Below, piece after piece: positions 11,131 to 23,500 of a DNA stretch of 64,000 nucleotides; the first letter of the stretch is position 1, and each line of letters opens with the position of its first letter. The DNA lies in the NCBI GenBank assembly GCA_033980235.1, contig CM067075.1:18984844-19048843 (forward strand), in the 5' to 3' direction. The position numbers were made by a program, and so were the translations under genes. This DNA comes from Diadema setosum (Eukaryota > Echinodermata > Echinoidea > Diadematoida > Diadematidae). The notes beneath the pieces were generated by a model. The model saw only the letters and a program-made list of their open reading frames with translations, searched no databases and was not told where the DNA came from.

Positions 11131-12356
11131 ATAGTAAAACACAAATATTGTTTTTCTACAGATTATTTGTCACAAAATTATATTACCCATGGTTATTTTT
11201 ATCTAGCTGTGAGAAGATCTAACGTATGTAGAATCTCTCATTTATTTTCACCATCCTCCAGATTTTGAGAATAGCATTTTATTACAGTTACACAATAAAC
11301 ATGAATTGTGTGAAGTACCAAACTAAGTCGATATCTACTCGAGAGTGGAGAGAAATGTGGAGGGAGTATTTTTTTTTTCTCGCAAATGATGTATCTCTTA
11401 TGTATCATCAAAATTAATCATTATAACCTTCTTTCTTTCACTCCACTCATTCTTTTTGTGTTGTTGTTGTTGTCTGTTGTGCTTTTTATTCAATCCTTTG
11501 TGCCTATTTCCCTTCATACCAGCATTTTTCACCTCGTTATAAGGAAAGCACCAAAATGATTACGAAGTTGCTTTTTTTTTGTAGTGCGTTTTTTTTTTTT
11601 TTTTTTAAGAAGGTAGATTTATGAATTTGTAATGTTTTGAATGTGAAGGAACGCATTCACGTTACATCAACCGTGCAAACCTGAACGGCAAGTGTTTTCA
11701 ACAGAAGAGAAAGTACGTTTGACAACAGATGATTAGAGACCCATTTATATTTTAAGTCGTCATTTCAGTTTCAGTGACTATACTGTATTAATCCGCTTAG
11801 AAACGCCAGTATGAATCGATACATTGAAAATGTTATCAATTATAATCAATATCATGATGATGATGATGATGATCATTATCATTATTATTATTATTATCAT
11901 TATTATCATTAGTAGTAGTAGTACAGTATAGTAACATTTCGTTTCACTTGCCATTGATCAACTAGGTATTAAACCCCCGTTGTTCCCTTTTGTTACATTC
12001 ATTAATTAATGCGGAGGAAATTTTTTTTTTCTAAGTTAACCGACACAGAATAATCGTCACAGACTTTGAGCATCATCATTATCAAATCGATAAGAAAGAC
12101 TAAGCCTTACCCTAAAGAAAAACAAACAACCTATAAGAAAACCACAGAATTACATATCATGTTCTTTCAATCTTTCAAATGATTTCAACGTTGCAGTCCA
12201 TAAACTGGTCCAAACAACAATGTTGACGTGAAGAATAAACATTAATCTCACGTATCATCAGCACGTTATTGTACTTGTGTCCTTATCTGAACAGACAACA
12301 AGACAACTTGTAGCCGTTTGAATAAATTCTAAGTTTTTGATTCCTTCCCAACTAAA

Positions 12357-12392
12357 ACACACACACGCACACACACACACACACACACACAA
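12357..12392. repeat. (CA)n microsatellite
   Basis: CA dinucleotide run followed by AAACAAGCAAAC tetranucleotide-like sequence. Confidence 0.9.
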
Positions 12393-12550
12393 ACAAGCAA
12401 ACAAACAAATGCACTGATATCCTAATGAAGTGGTTATAGATTGTAGTGTCAAAATGAAACAACTTAAGAATAAGAATGTAAGATAACAATAAAATGCCAT
12501 AAAAAACCTTGTACTTTGAAATCATTGGCATTGCCACGCTTATCTTATTC

Positions 12551-12783
12551 TGTGTACGCCGAATATTTCGCGAGGTTTTGATTTTCGCGAGTCAGGTGCT
12601 ATTCGCGGAATTAAAGACACGCGAAAATATTGACTCTGATCGCCGATGTGAATGTGACGTACGCGTGTACTCTTCTCCGTTCAGTACAGGATTCGACGAT
12701 CGTGAATTTAATCACTCGCGAAATCATCGGCAGTTCCCAATTCGCGAAAATTTAGACTCACGAAATATATGGCGTATACAGTA
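12551..12783. mobile_element. CGCGAAAAT-rich MITE, copy 1
   Basis: The ends read TGTACGCCGAATATTTCGCGA and, inverted, CGAAATATATGGCGTATACA. The interior has many TTCGCGA/CGCGAAAAT words in both orientations. A closely similar copy lies at about 63718-63950. Confidence 0.6.
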
Positions 12784-13489
12784 GTCCATGGACTTAATTC
12801 AAACCATGGTTTTGAACTCCACATTCGTGAATGTTGCGAGCCATATACAGCCATGTTTAGTGACGAATTATATTGTTATAAAATCGTTTGCCTTGTACGT
12901 CATACTGGGCTATAATTCTTTCAGTTGTCATCGCCTGATATGTGGCAAGTAAAGTTATGGAGATTGAGGCTATGTTTAACGCAAGCCTCTTAACAATTTA
13001 TGATGGTAACACCGTGAAAACTTCTATCTTTCGTTAAAATAAGGGAATGAAAATAAAGCATAGTAAACCGTCTACATTATATAGGATTTGGAATAAATGA
13101 GGTCATTGTTTAAGTGCGTTTAAAAAGTTGGACAAACACAGTTTATTGTCACACGTTTTGACTAGCACGTGTTAATGGACAGTATACAAATGTTATCAGG
13201 TGTTTATGATTGTTATGCAATGCCATTAAATTGTGTCAGATGAGTATACAGCGAAGTCAACGCTAGTAATCACGCCCCTTGATACGTAGCTGAAAACAAA
13301 AAACCAGCTGAGAGTGAGACTCTACTGTCGAGAAATCTTTCCAAATTTCGCCTTTTTAGTCGAAAGCCAATGTATCGTCACGTTCTAAGGACGGACGGTC
13401 TGATATGAACAGGAAAACTATCATGATAGTAATATTTGGCGCAATCAAAACGGAAAAGTCGTGTAGGTTCTACCAACAAAATATCTCTA

Positions 13490-13670
13490 CACTTTTGATC
13501 TCAAAACACTCAAAAACCAACTCATCATCCTGGCAAATCGCGTCAGCCAGGTAAGTTTTTTTGGTAGAACCTTTTAATGTATTAGAAGCAAATTCAAAAT
13601 GATGGAAGATGAATTTTGATCCCTTCCGAGAACTATGTTTTAGCTCTAATCTTTCAACGAACATCGCGGA
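13490..13670. repeat. Dispersed repeat (CATCATCCtGGCAAATCGCG family), copy 1
   Basis: It shares the phrase GCGTCAGCCAGGTAAGTTT and neighbouring text with 31890-32055 and 44140-44285. All three continue into a CTTxCCAGAACTxTGTTT tail, best kept at 32020 and 44270. The role is unknown. Confidence 0.6.
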
Positions 13671-14169
13671 GGTAACAACATGATTAAGGAGTTGTCTTAT
13701 TGTTTAAAGAAAAGATACTTTTTAGGTCTACCTGGCTTGACTTCTGCCCAGTTTGATGCAATCGTTAGATCAAGAATTCAGAGCGATTTCAATCGGACTC
13801 CCATGTGGTTTCTTTCTCCTGTTGATCTCAACTGCCGTCAACACATTAATTCGTTTATACTGCCCTGTTAACTTCATTCATGTCTTGGTATTTCAAATGT
13901 GAGCAGTGGATATGAATAAACTTTGCAGAAGTAACACAAGTAAGACGAGTATCGTCGTGGTATGCCCAATGGATATGTGTATATTATGATCTATCTATCT
14001 ATCTATCGTATGCAGACATTTTAGGTTATATTCGTTTACAGTGTTGGCCCTACACAGATTCCTTGGTGACGTCACTCTTGGTCGCCTCGAGCAAAGCTTT
14101 TTCTCAGTCTGGTGGTCTCATGAGGTTAGTTTTGTTTAAGAGCAAAGGTGTGTGTTTGACCGCATACTA

Positions 14170-14566
14170 GCCTACAGGTGGTTGAAATAACGCGGCAAAA
14201 AACAAAACAAAACAAAACAAAAACAAAACGCATTATTATAGATATTGCTTTTTTATTGTATTTGTTTTGTTTTTGTTTTTGTTTTTTGCTTCCGTCGTTT
14301 GTAAGATACGATGAATTAATGATGATACTTGAATTTAGACTCTTCGAGGTTAGACTGCATTATATAGTTATGAAGTCATCTCTCAAATTTCTGCGAGAAA
14401 TTGCATACCAACGCATGTTTATTTGGTATAAACACACTTCTGGTACGCCTGCAGAATTGTCGAATTTTGCTCCAAAATGTACACGCATGCCGAAGGAATG
14501 TGTGGAATAATGCTGTAATAACAATATATTCCTTGGGTAACCATGAAAATAAAAAATACTAACCAA

Positions 14567-14607
<41 letters not shown>

Positions 14608-14910
14608 TCCGTCGTTTGTAAGATACGATGAATTAATGATGATACTTGAATTTAGACTCACGTATGCCGAAGGAATGTGTGGATGATGCTATAATAACAA
14701 TATATTCGTTGGATAACCATGAAAATACAAAATACTAACCAAAAAGGTTTGCCGGAGTCGCAATCTCAGAACGGGGTCAGGCTAACTCGGACTTGGGGAC
14801 AATTCGGCCTCGCTTTGACGGCGGGACCGAGTTGTCCCTCTGGATTGTACATTGTTGTAATATGGGAGCGCTTCGCGTTCTGGCTGGTCGCATATATATT
14901 GCAAGAAAAT
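14170..14910. repeat. Dispersed repeat with internal tandem duplication
   Basis: A block beginning GCTTCCGTCGTTTGTAAGAT at 14288 recurs at 14605, about 317 bp downstream, next to a long T-run (14572-14604). The text around GCCGAAGGAATGTGTGGA and AATAACAATATATTC is also repeated. The same family occurs at 39840-40110. Confidence 0.7.
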
Positions 14911-16207
14911 ATGAAATGGTACAAGACGGGTTCTCAAACCCTTACCAGAAATAGGTTTTCACTTTAATCATGTTAATGGCTATTCCTAACAACACATTAC
15001 ACTGATTTATATTCACTGTATTATGATGTGATCAAATATCAACAGTGGAGAAGACTAGATGCCGTAGTTATCATATTGGTTGTGTGAGATTTTATGGACC
15101 TCTTTAAACACAAAATACAGTTTACTGTTAGTCAGGGATGTAAATAGTCCGTAAAACATTGTTTACACTTTACAGACGTCATATTGACAATTATCTTAAG
15201 AAAGGAAGCTCTAAAGGATAGGCGAATATTTACTCTAGAAACAAACGATTAACTTTTTTTTTTAATTTCTGTTTGAACCGACTGATGTTGTCACTGTTTT
15301 ATGCATGTTTGTAGAATGATGCGGTGTTTGCAAGAGATTATATAGTTATATCTTTTGAAATCATGAACAAATAAAGTCCCTCGGAAGAGGATAGAGAAAA
15401 AAAATCTTTTTAATGCCTTTGGTGCATATGGTAAATATAAAAAAATCAACGCCTAAATGATACCTTTATTTTCTAATACACATCCAAACAACGCGAGAGC
15501 GGTGGATCGCCCTTTCCAGAAGTTAATAATGAAATGAAAGAAATAGTCGATTATCGGGTTTATGAATCTTTCAGCTTTAATGATGCAATACAAACTTACT
15601 TTACTGACTTTATGTTGTTGCAACATGTTCATTATAAATCATGTTGAACAGTAACATGGCGCACATTACTATGTTAATGGCTATGAATTAAAGTACAATG
15701 TACCTTTAATCGTTGAAGCAGGCCAGCATACGTGCAGCTCATGATTTATACAGCGTTACTTATTTGGAGAACAGTCACTGTTGGTCAACATCATTTTTGC
15801 AAAATTTCATATGATTCATGCATTCACAGCTGATCACTGGTGTTGAAAGAACTCATGTTTGATGATCATGCCAGTCATTTCTGTTTTAGATAAGAATGAT
15901 CACTCTGCTCATGGCAATAGACATTGCGTCAGGAGATAACGAAACAATTATCAATGACGAAGAGATATACTTGCCAGTTCACTTCATCGGCCACGACTGC
16001 ATATGAAGTCGTCTTAATATCAAATTGGTTCTTTGTTTGGGGGAAATGAAATAGTGACGTGGTAGCTATTCCTTCAGCAAGATTCTGAAGAGCTTAGAAT
16101 TCATATTTTGAATAAAAAATGTATCATTATGATAATTCATTTTTGTGTGTGAACGACAGCAAAAAAAAAAAAAAATACTTGAAACACATACAAACATGCA
16201 CAAGAGT

Positions 16208-16598
16208 TTAAAGGGACTGTACAGTACTGGTTGAGGTGGGGATTCATGTTTTCAACATTCTTAAGTGAGATAAAGAGAAACCTCTTATAAAATATGAAAG
16301 AGCATGTAATTTAAAGAAGGATTCAACGTTTATTTGATGAAAATTGGTTTTCAAATGGCTGAGATATCAAAAAAAGTGATAATAATAAAAGGCGACAGGC
16401 CACAACTTTATTAGGATATCTTTGTTTCACCGTGTTTTTGGATATCTCAGCTATTTCAAAACCGATTTTCATCAAATAAACTTTTGATACCCCTTAGAAT
16501 TGCATGCTCTTTGACATCTCATAGAGTGGTTTCTGAATATCTCGCAAAACGTCAAAAGCTAAATCCTCACCTCGACCAGAACAGTACACACCCTTTAA
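16208..16598. mobile_element. 391-bp MITE with TTAAAGGG ends
   Basis: Left end TTAAAGGGACTGTACAGTAC then TGGTTGAGG; right end inverted CCTCGACCAGAACAGTACAC ACCCTTTAA. A long inner inverted repeat is built on TTTGATGAAAATTGGTTTT. It sits directly downstream of the 3' end of the repeat-protein gene. Confidence 0.75.
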
Positions 16599-16612
16599 GA
16601 CCCGACAGATAC

Positions 16613-16618
16613 TTTATT
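16613..16618 (-). terminator. Candidate polyadenylation signal of the repeat-protein gene
   Basis: AATAAA on the minus strand about 115 bases beyond the TAG stop, just before the MITE at 16208-16598. It is the nearest canonical hexamer downstream of the stop. Confidence 0.5.
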
Positions 16619-16732
16619 GTTCATTGCCAAGTTGCTCAAGATCAAACTGTCGTCAAGAAAAAGAAAATGCAGGGCAATACTAAGAAATTGCACATGCATT
16701 GAGAGCCATCAACTCCTCTCGAACCCCAGTGG

Positions 16733-19700
16733 CTACGTCGCGTTTTCCTCATATTCATCTTGGTCGAAGTCACTTTGCATATCATTCTGATACTGGGAAG
16801 CTTGAACACCTTCCTCGTAGTCATCAGGGTAATCGCTCGGTTCTTCCTGACTATCCTGGTCGATGTCACTCTCTTCTTCATGCTCACTGTACTCCTGATT
16901 GGCTCGAATATGTCTCCGTTCCACCACTCTCTCTCCACCACCTGCACTGAGAGCCATCAACTCCTCTCGAGCCCCAGTGGCTACGTCGCGTTTTTCCTCA
17001 TATTTATCTTGGTCGAAGTCACTTTGCATATCATTCTGATACTGGGAAGCTTGAACACCTTCCTCGTAGTCATCAGGGTAATCGCTCGGTTCTTCCTGAC
17101 TATTCTGGTCGATGTCACTCTCTTCTTCCTGCTCGAATGGTATTCTGATACTGGGAAGCTTGAACACCTTCCTCGTAGTCATCAGGGTAATCGCTCGGTT
17201 CTTCCTGACTATCCTGGTCGGTGTCACTCTCTTCTTCCTGGCTCGAATGTGTCTCCGTTCCACCACTCTCTCTCCACCACCTGCATTGAGAGCCATCAAC
17301 TCCTCTCGAGCCCCAGTGGCTACGTCGCGTTTTTCCTTATATTTATCTTGGTCGAAGTCACTTTGCATATCATTCTGATACTGGGAAGCTTGAACACCTT
17401 CCTCGTAGTCATCAGGGTAATCGCTCGGTTCTTCCTGACTATCCTGGTCGATGTCAGTCTCTTCTTCCTGCTCACTGTACTCCTGATTGACTGGAATATG
17501 TCTCCGTTCCACCACTCTCTCTCCACCACCTGCATTGAGAGCCATCAACTCCTCTCGAGCCCCAGTGGCTACGTCGCGTTTTTCCTCATATTTTTCTTGG
17601 TCGAAGTCACTTTGCATATCATTCTGATACTGGGAAGCTTGAACACCTTCCTCGTAGTCATCAGGGTAATCGCTCGGTTCTTCCTGACTATCCTGGTCGA
17701 TGTCACTCTCTTCTTCCTGCTCACTGTACTCCTGATTGGCTCGAATATGTCTCCGTTCCACCACTCTCTCTCCACCACCTGCATTGAGAGCCATCAACTC
17801 CTCTCGAGCCCCAGTGACTACGTCGCGTTTTTCCTCATATTTATCTTGGTCGAAGTCACTTTGCATATCATTCTGATACTGGGAAGCTTGAACACCTTCC
17901 TCGTTGTCATCAGGGTAATCGCTCGGTTCTTCCTGACTATTCTGGTCGATGTCACTCTCTTCTTCCTGCTCATTGTACTCCTGATTGGCTCGAATATGTC
18001 TCCGTTCCACCACTCTCTCTCCACCACCTGCATTGAGAGCCATCAACTCCTCTCGAGCCCCAGTGGCTACGTCGCGTTTTTCCTCATATTTATCTTGGTC
18101 GAAGTCACTTTGCATATCATTCTGATACTGGGAAGCTTGAACACCTTCCTCGTAGTCATCAGGGTAATCGCTCGGTTCTTCCTGACTATTCTGGTCGATG
18201 TCACTCTCTTCTTCCTGCTCACTGTACTCCTGATTGACTGGAATATGTCTCCGTTCCACCACACTCTCTCCACCACCTGCATTGAGAGCCATCAACTCCT
18301 CTCGAGCCCCAGTGGCTACGTCGCGTTTTTCCTCATATTTATCTTGGTCGAAGTCACTTTGCATATCATTCTGATACTGGGAAGCTTGAACGCCTTCCTC
18401 GTAGTCATCAGGGTAATCGCTCGGTTCTTCCTGACTATCCTGGTCGATGTCACTCTCTTCTTCCTGCTCACTGTACTCCTGATTGACTGGAATATGTCTC
18501 CGTTCCACCACTCTCTCTCCACCACCTGCATTGAGAGCCATCAACTCCTCTCGAGCCCCAGTGGCAACGTCGCGTTTTTCCTCATATTTATCTTGGTCGA
18601 AGTCACTTTGCATATCATTCTGATACTGGGAAACTTGAACACCTTCCTCGTAGTCATCAGGGTAATCGCTCGGTTCTTCCTGACTATTCTGGTCGATGTC
18701 ACTCTCTTCTTCCTGCTCACTGTACTCCTGATTGGCTCGAATATGTCTCCGTTCCACCACTCTCTCTCCACCACCTACATTGAGAGCCATCAACTCTTCT
18801 CGAGCCCCAGTGGCTACGTCGCGTTTTTCCTCATATTTATCTTGGTCGAAGTCACTTTGCATATCATTCTGATACTGGGAAGCTTGAACACCTTCCTCGT
18901 AGTCATCAGGGTAATCGCTCGGTTCTTCCTGACTATCCTGGTCGATGTCACTCTCTTCTTCCTGCTCACTGTACTCCTGATTGACTGGAATATGTCTCCG
19001 TTCCACCACTCTCTCTCCACCACCTGCATTGAGAGCCATCAACTCCTCTCGAGCCCCAGTGGCAACGTCGCGTTTTTCCTCATATTTATCTTGGTCGAAG
19101 TCACTTTGCATATCATTCTGATACTGGGAAGCTTGAACACCTTCCTCGTAGTCATCAGGGTAATCGCTCGGTTCTTCCTGACTATTCTGGTCGATGTCAC
19201 TCTCTTCTTCCTGCTCACTGTACTCCTGATTGGCTCGAATATGTCTCCGTTCCACCACTCTCTCTCCACCACCTACATTGAGAGCCATCAACTCTTCTCG
19301 AGCCCCAGTGGCTACGTCGCGTTTTTCCTCATATTTATCTTGGTCGAAGTCACTTTGCATATCATTCTGATACTGGGAAGCTTGAACACCTTCCTCGTAG
19401 TCATCAGGGTAATCGCTCGGTTCTTCCTGACTATTCTGGTCGATGTCACTCTCTTCTTCCTGCTCACTGTACTCCTGATTGGCTGGAATACGTCTCCGTT
19501 CCACCACTCTCTCTCCACCACCTGCATTGAGAGCCATCAACTCCTCTCGAGCCCCAGTGGCTACGTCGCGTTTTTCCTCATATTTATCTTGGTCGAAGTT
19601 ACTTTGCATATCATTCTGATACTGGGAAGCTTGAACACCTTCCTCGTAGTCATCAGGGTAATCGCTCGGTTCTTCCTGACTATCCTGGTCGATGTCACTC

Positions 19701-20335
19701 TCTTCTTCCTGCTCACTGTACTCCTGATTGGCTCGAATATGTCTCCGTTTCACCACTCTCTCTCCACCACCTGCCTTGAGAACCTTTAACTCCTCTCGAG
19801 CCCCAGTGGCTACGTCGCGTTTTTCCTCATATTTATCTTGGTCGAAGTCACTTTGCATATCATTCTGATACTGGGAAGCTTGAACACCTTTCTCGTAGTC
19901 ATCAGGGTAATCGCTCGGTTCTTCCTGACTATTCTGGTCGATGTCACTCTCTTCTTCCTGCTCACTGTACTCCTGATTGGCTCGAATATGTCTCCGTTCC
20001 ACCACTCTCTCTCCACCCCCTGCATTGAGAGCCATCAACTCCTCTCGAGCCCCAGTGGCTGCATCGCGTTCCTCCTCATATTCATCTTGGTCGAAGTTAC
20101 TTTGCATATCATTCTGATACTGGGAAGCTTGAACACCTTCCTCGTAGTCATCAGGGTAATTGCTCGGTTCTTCCTGACTATTCTGGTCGATGTCACTCTC
20201 TTCTTCCTGCTCACTGTACTCCTGATTGGCTCGAATATGTCTCCGTTCCACCACTCTTTCCCCACCACCTGCATTGAGAGCCATCAACTCCTCTTGAGCC
20301 CCAGTGGCTGCGTCGCGTTCTTCCTCATATTCGTC
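16733..20335. repeat. 249-bp tandem array (14.4 units) inside exon 5
   Basis: Each unit is 249 bp (3 x 83), mostly differing by a few substitutions. The first two units have EEERDAATG and the rest EEKRDVATG. Unit 13 carries an extra partial copy (17137-17245) and is out of frame for about 33 codons. Because the period is a multiple of three, frames on the other strand also lack stops; those frames are not regarded as genes. Confidence 0.95.
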
Positions 20336-20508
20336 TTCCTGCATAGCGGTCAAAACTTGACTTCGTACATCTGGGTCACCAATATTTGCCAGAAGGTTGG
20401 AATGATGCCGCAAGTGCCGTAATAGAAGCCCCAGGTCGTATGGATCGTTGATGTCAACGGGAAGATCAATTTTTGTCGCTCCGAGTACAGCTTTTAGTTT
20501 TTCCAGGA
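16733..20508 (-). CDS. Repeat-protein gene exon 5 (83-residue repeat array and C-terminus)
   Basis: The acceptor ends GTATTAAG at 20509. The exon begins VLEKLKAVLGATKIDLPVDI and NDPYDLGLLLRHLRHHSNLL, a short unique helical-looking domain. Then come 14 repeats of about DKYEEKRDVATGAREELMAL, NAGGGERVVERRHIRANQEY, SEQEEESDIDQNSQEEPSDY and PDDYEEGVQASQYQNDMQSD. A one-base deletion in the last partial repeat ends the frame at TAG (16733-16735). The array is open throughout, which is the best evidence that selection keeps the frame. Confidence 0.85.
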
Positions 20509-23500
20509 CTTAATACATTGAGAAGAAATGAATACAAAATGATTTAGAAATTTTAAATGTGGCACATAGGCATGATATTATAGATCATTAAATTTTGTCT
20601 TGTATTGTGTTTTCTACCTAGCAATCAGACAGTAAAAGAGAGACAAATTTCTACTTTTGTAGGAAGTAGTAGGGGGCCTGCTATCTGTAACACTGGATTG
20701 ATTTGCTTGTGCAATATATCGTCTCGGGTAGCTGGTGAGGCATATACATGTTCTATTTCTTTTTAAAGAATGCAATAGTAATCAATAGATTGTCAGCTGA
20801 TATGAAGGCTACCAACGTGTAATTCGAAACTTTTAAGAGTGAAGAAGCAATACAATAATAATGACAATGTATCGCTGTTTTTTTTTAATCTTTCGTTGTC
20901 CATAAATGTACAGCTTTTTTCTCCCTGCATCAAAATATTTTTGATTGGTTTATAATATCAGCAATCATCATCCACCATTATCATCATAATCATGTAATAA
21001 CATACCCTCCGCACTGATGGTATCGTCTTGTGAGCTGCTGAAAGAGTATTCTTGTGGGGGCTGATCAGACTCCATTGTGCGAGACACACTTTCGAAATCC
21101 CCACCAGCTCCCTCAGCGGGCGGTATAACAGGCCCAGCTGGCGCTGGTCCATACGAAGGTCCATATGCAGGTCCAGGCATATGCCCGGGAGGCGCACCTT
21201 GTCTTGGACCAGGTGCTGCACCATTAGCACGGCCAGATGGAAGCGATGGGTTTTCCATGTACTGGTGTTGGCGGGCACCGGGCGCTCCATATTCATGCCC
21301 TGCGTACGCGGGTTGAGGGTTGGCCCTGGGTCCATAGTAGTTGGGCGGGCCTGATTGGGCCGAGGGGTAAGCTGCTCGTGTACCTCCCCCTTGCTGGACT
21401 CCCGCCCTACCGACGTTCCCTGTGGGATTGTACCGCCTCTGACGCCCAGTTTGCTCATAGCCTGCTTCATCAGTCTGCCTGTTGCCCACTGATCTCCGCT
21501 TGCGACGTCCCATAAAGAAATCGAACAAAGGCGGACTTTTCTTCTTGCCCGTTTCGACGATAGGGATGGCGCCCTTCATCTGATTTATTCTCTCCATTTC
21601 GTCATCAGCTGATCTCTCGACAAGATTCATGGACAAGCGGCGTTGGTCTAGAATCCACACACACACAAACCGAAAGAGAGAGAAAAAAAGACAAACAAAC
21701 AAAATAGTGCTGTTAGGGTCAATATTGTATCAATTAGCATATCAAAAGTATTGGCAAATCATTTTTTATTCTCTACACACGTCCACTTTCCTGTCTGTAT
21801 ATTTGTTTGTCTGTTTTCTTCATGTTTGAACAGTCCAGTTATTTTAGTGTCGTTCGAGTTTTACCAGGTAACCCCTTACCTGGAATCATGGGCGTAAATC
21901 CCGGGGGGATGGGGGGGGGGTGTGATATATCCCCCCTGAAATAGAGATGGGGGGATGGCCTGTACAACCATCCCCCCCTTAAATTTTGAGGGAAAAATGG
22001 AGGAAGCAGAAATGTGATTGTATCAATTTTGGCATATTGCATGACATTCGTACGCCTTCAGACGGGTAACAAAGCTGAACAGCATTCTATCTTGTAGGAT
22101 AATGTATACGTAATTTTCTCAAGCGCTCGCTCGCTTCGCTCGCTCGCGAACAAAGTAATATCGACATAACGTATATGGCCCAAACGTTGACAACGTCAAA
22201 TAGTATAGGCCTATATACATGTAAACATGTAAATCCAAAATTTCACAAAAAGTGCACACCAGATCGCGTAATTTCAGGTTTGAAAATGCAAAATCTTCCT
22301 CGTCTGAGAGGGGGGTATCCCTCCAACTCCAAGTCCCTCCCCACCCACCATCAGTAAAACGGAACGATGCCCCTGGGATGATTGCTTTATTGACTTCAAT
22401 CAAGAAAATAGAAAAATACAATAACTACAGGAAGATAATACCGGTACGTTATTGCATACGAAGAAATGGAGATCCATGTTACCATTTTTTGAATGTATTT
22501 GGGCATTATTCAGGGCAACGCTATATTTTCAAAGGGGGTGGGGTCAAAATCGCCTGTCTTTCGAGAAGAAAGAAAATCAAAAGATAAGAGAAACAACAAC
22601 AAAAATTCTTCATACTTTTAAGGTCTGATTTTCCGCCAAAAGTCGGCTGACAAGCAAAAGAAAAAAAAAAACAAGAACAAAAAGTTTTCATATTTTTGCT
22701 GCCACTTCCCTTCCACTTCATATTTCATGCAAAAGAGTGGAACATTCGATCCCTGTTAAGTTTGTGTGTGTGTGTGGGGGGCGCAAAGCTTCTCCACCCC
22801 CCCCCCCCCCCGAGCTGCTCGCGTAACTACGGGGGGGGGGGGGGAGGGGCATCCACTGGTTTAAAAAAAAACCTTACCAAAATGGTAATTCAAGGGTTCG
22901 TAAACTGCTTTTGAAATCGACATGAAAGGGTGATCAAGAAATAAGATATTTTTCTAAGATTCTTTTTAACCATAATTAAAGAGGTATATAGTGCGAAACA
23001 TTGTTCAAAAAGCCCGGAGCCGACAAGATATTGTGATTCAGCGTGATTCCTGGTTGGAATTCTAAATATAAGCAGGATGTCCGCAGTGTACTCAGAACAT
23101 CCGAAAGGCAAAAAGAGTCGCTGCAAAAATGTTGCTCAATACAGTGATGTAGAATGTACACCTTTGTACCTTACGCTTCGTTATCAAAGCTAGATCATTA
23201 ATGATTTTGCAGTGTTGCTTTACATACTAATTTATAAAAATGCCTTGAATTTTCAATAATAAGACTTGACTTGGGCTATTTCCTAACTTTTTCATGTATA
23301 TAAAACACACACACACAAACACAAACAATAATATTAGGGGATGTTCTAAAGTGCAGATTTTGGATATCCTTCCCCCACTTGGTCACTTCGACGCCCCCTC
23401 GCTGGTCATTTTACCTCCCCAAATCATGAACATAAACCGCCACCCTTGACTACCAGTGGTGGATCCGCCCCCCCCCCTTATAATTTTCAAAGCGAAAAAA

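Larger units (their letters stand above)
10932..16207. other. Intergenic stretch, no gene recognised
   Basis: Apart from the microsatellites, the MITE at 12551 and the repeat blocks near 13490 and 14170-14910, this interval holds AT-rich unique sequence. Short GAT/ATT trinucleotide runs occur near 11856-11925 and a CTAT run near 13988. No open frame has splice or family support. Confidence 0.5.

Noticed and set aside
16760..19789. 1009-codon open frame on the plus strand through the 249-bp array (hydrophobic repeat)
   Set aside because: It is the antisense of the acidic repeats. A 249-bp period keeps every frame in step, so absence of stops in one unit gives absence in all. No splice sites, signal or start context support it.
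17320..20274. Series of 71-77-codon Lys/Arg-rich frames repeated every 249 bp on the minus strand
   Set aside because: They are the shifted reading of the same repeat unit. Only the short unit-13 segment is joined to the real frame.
21077..21354. Plus-strand Pro/Gly-rich open frames
   Set aside because: Antisense shadows of exon 4 of the repeat-protein gene, which has matching splice sites and phase on the minus strand.
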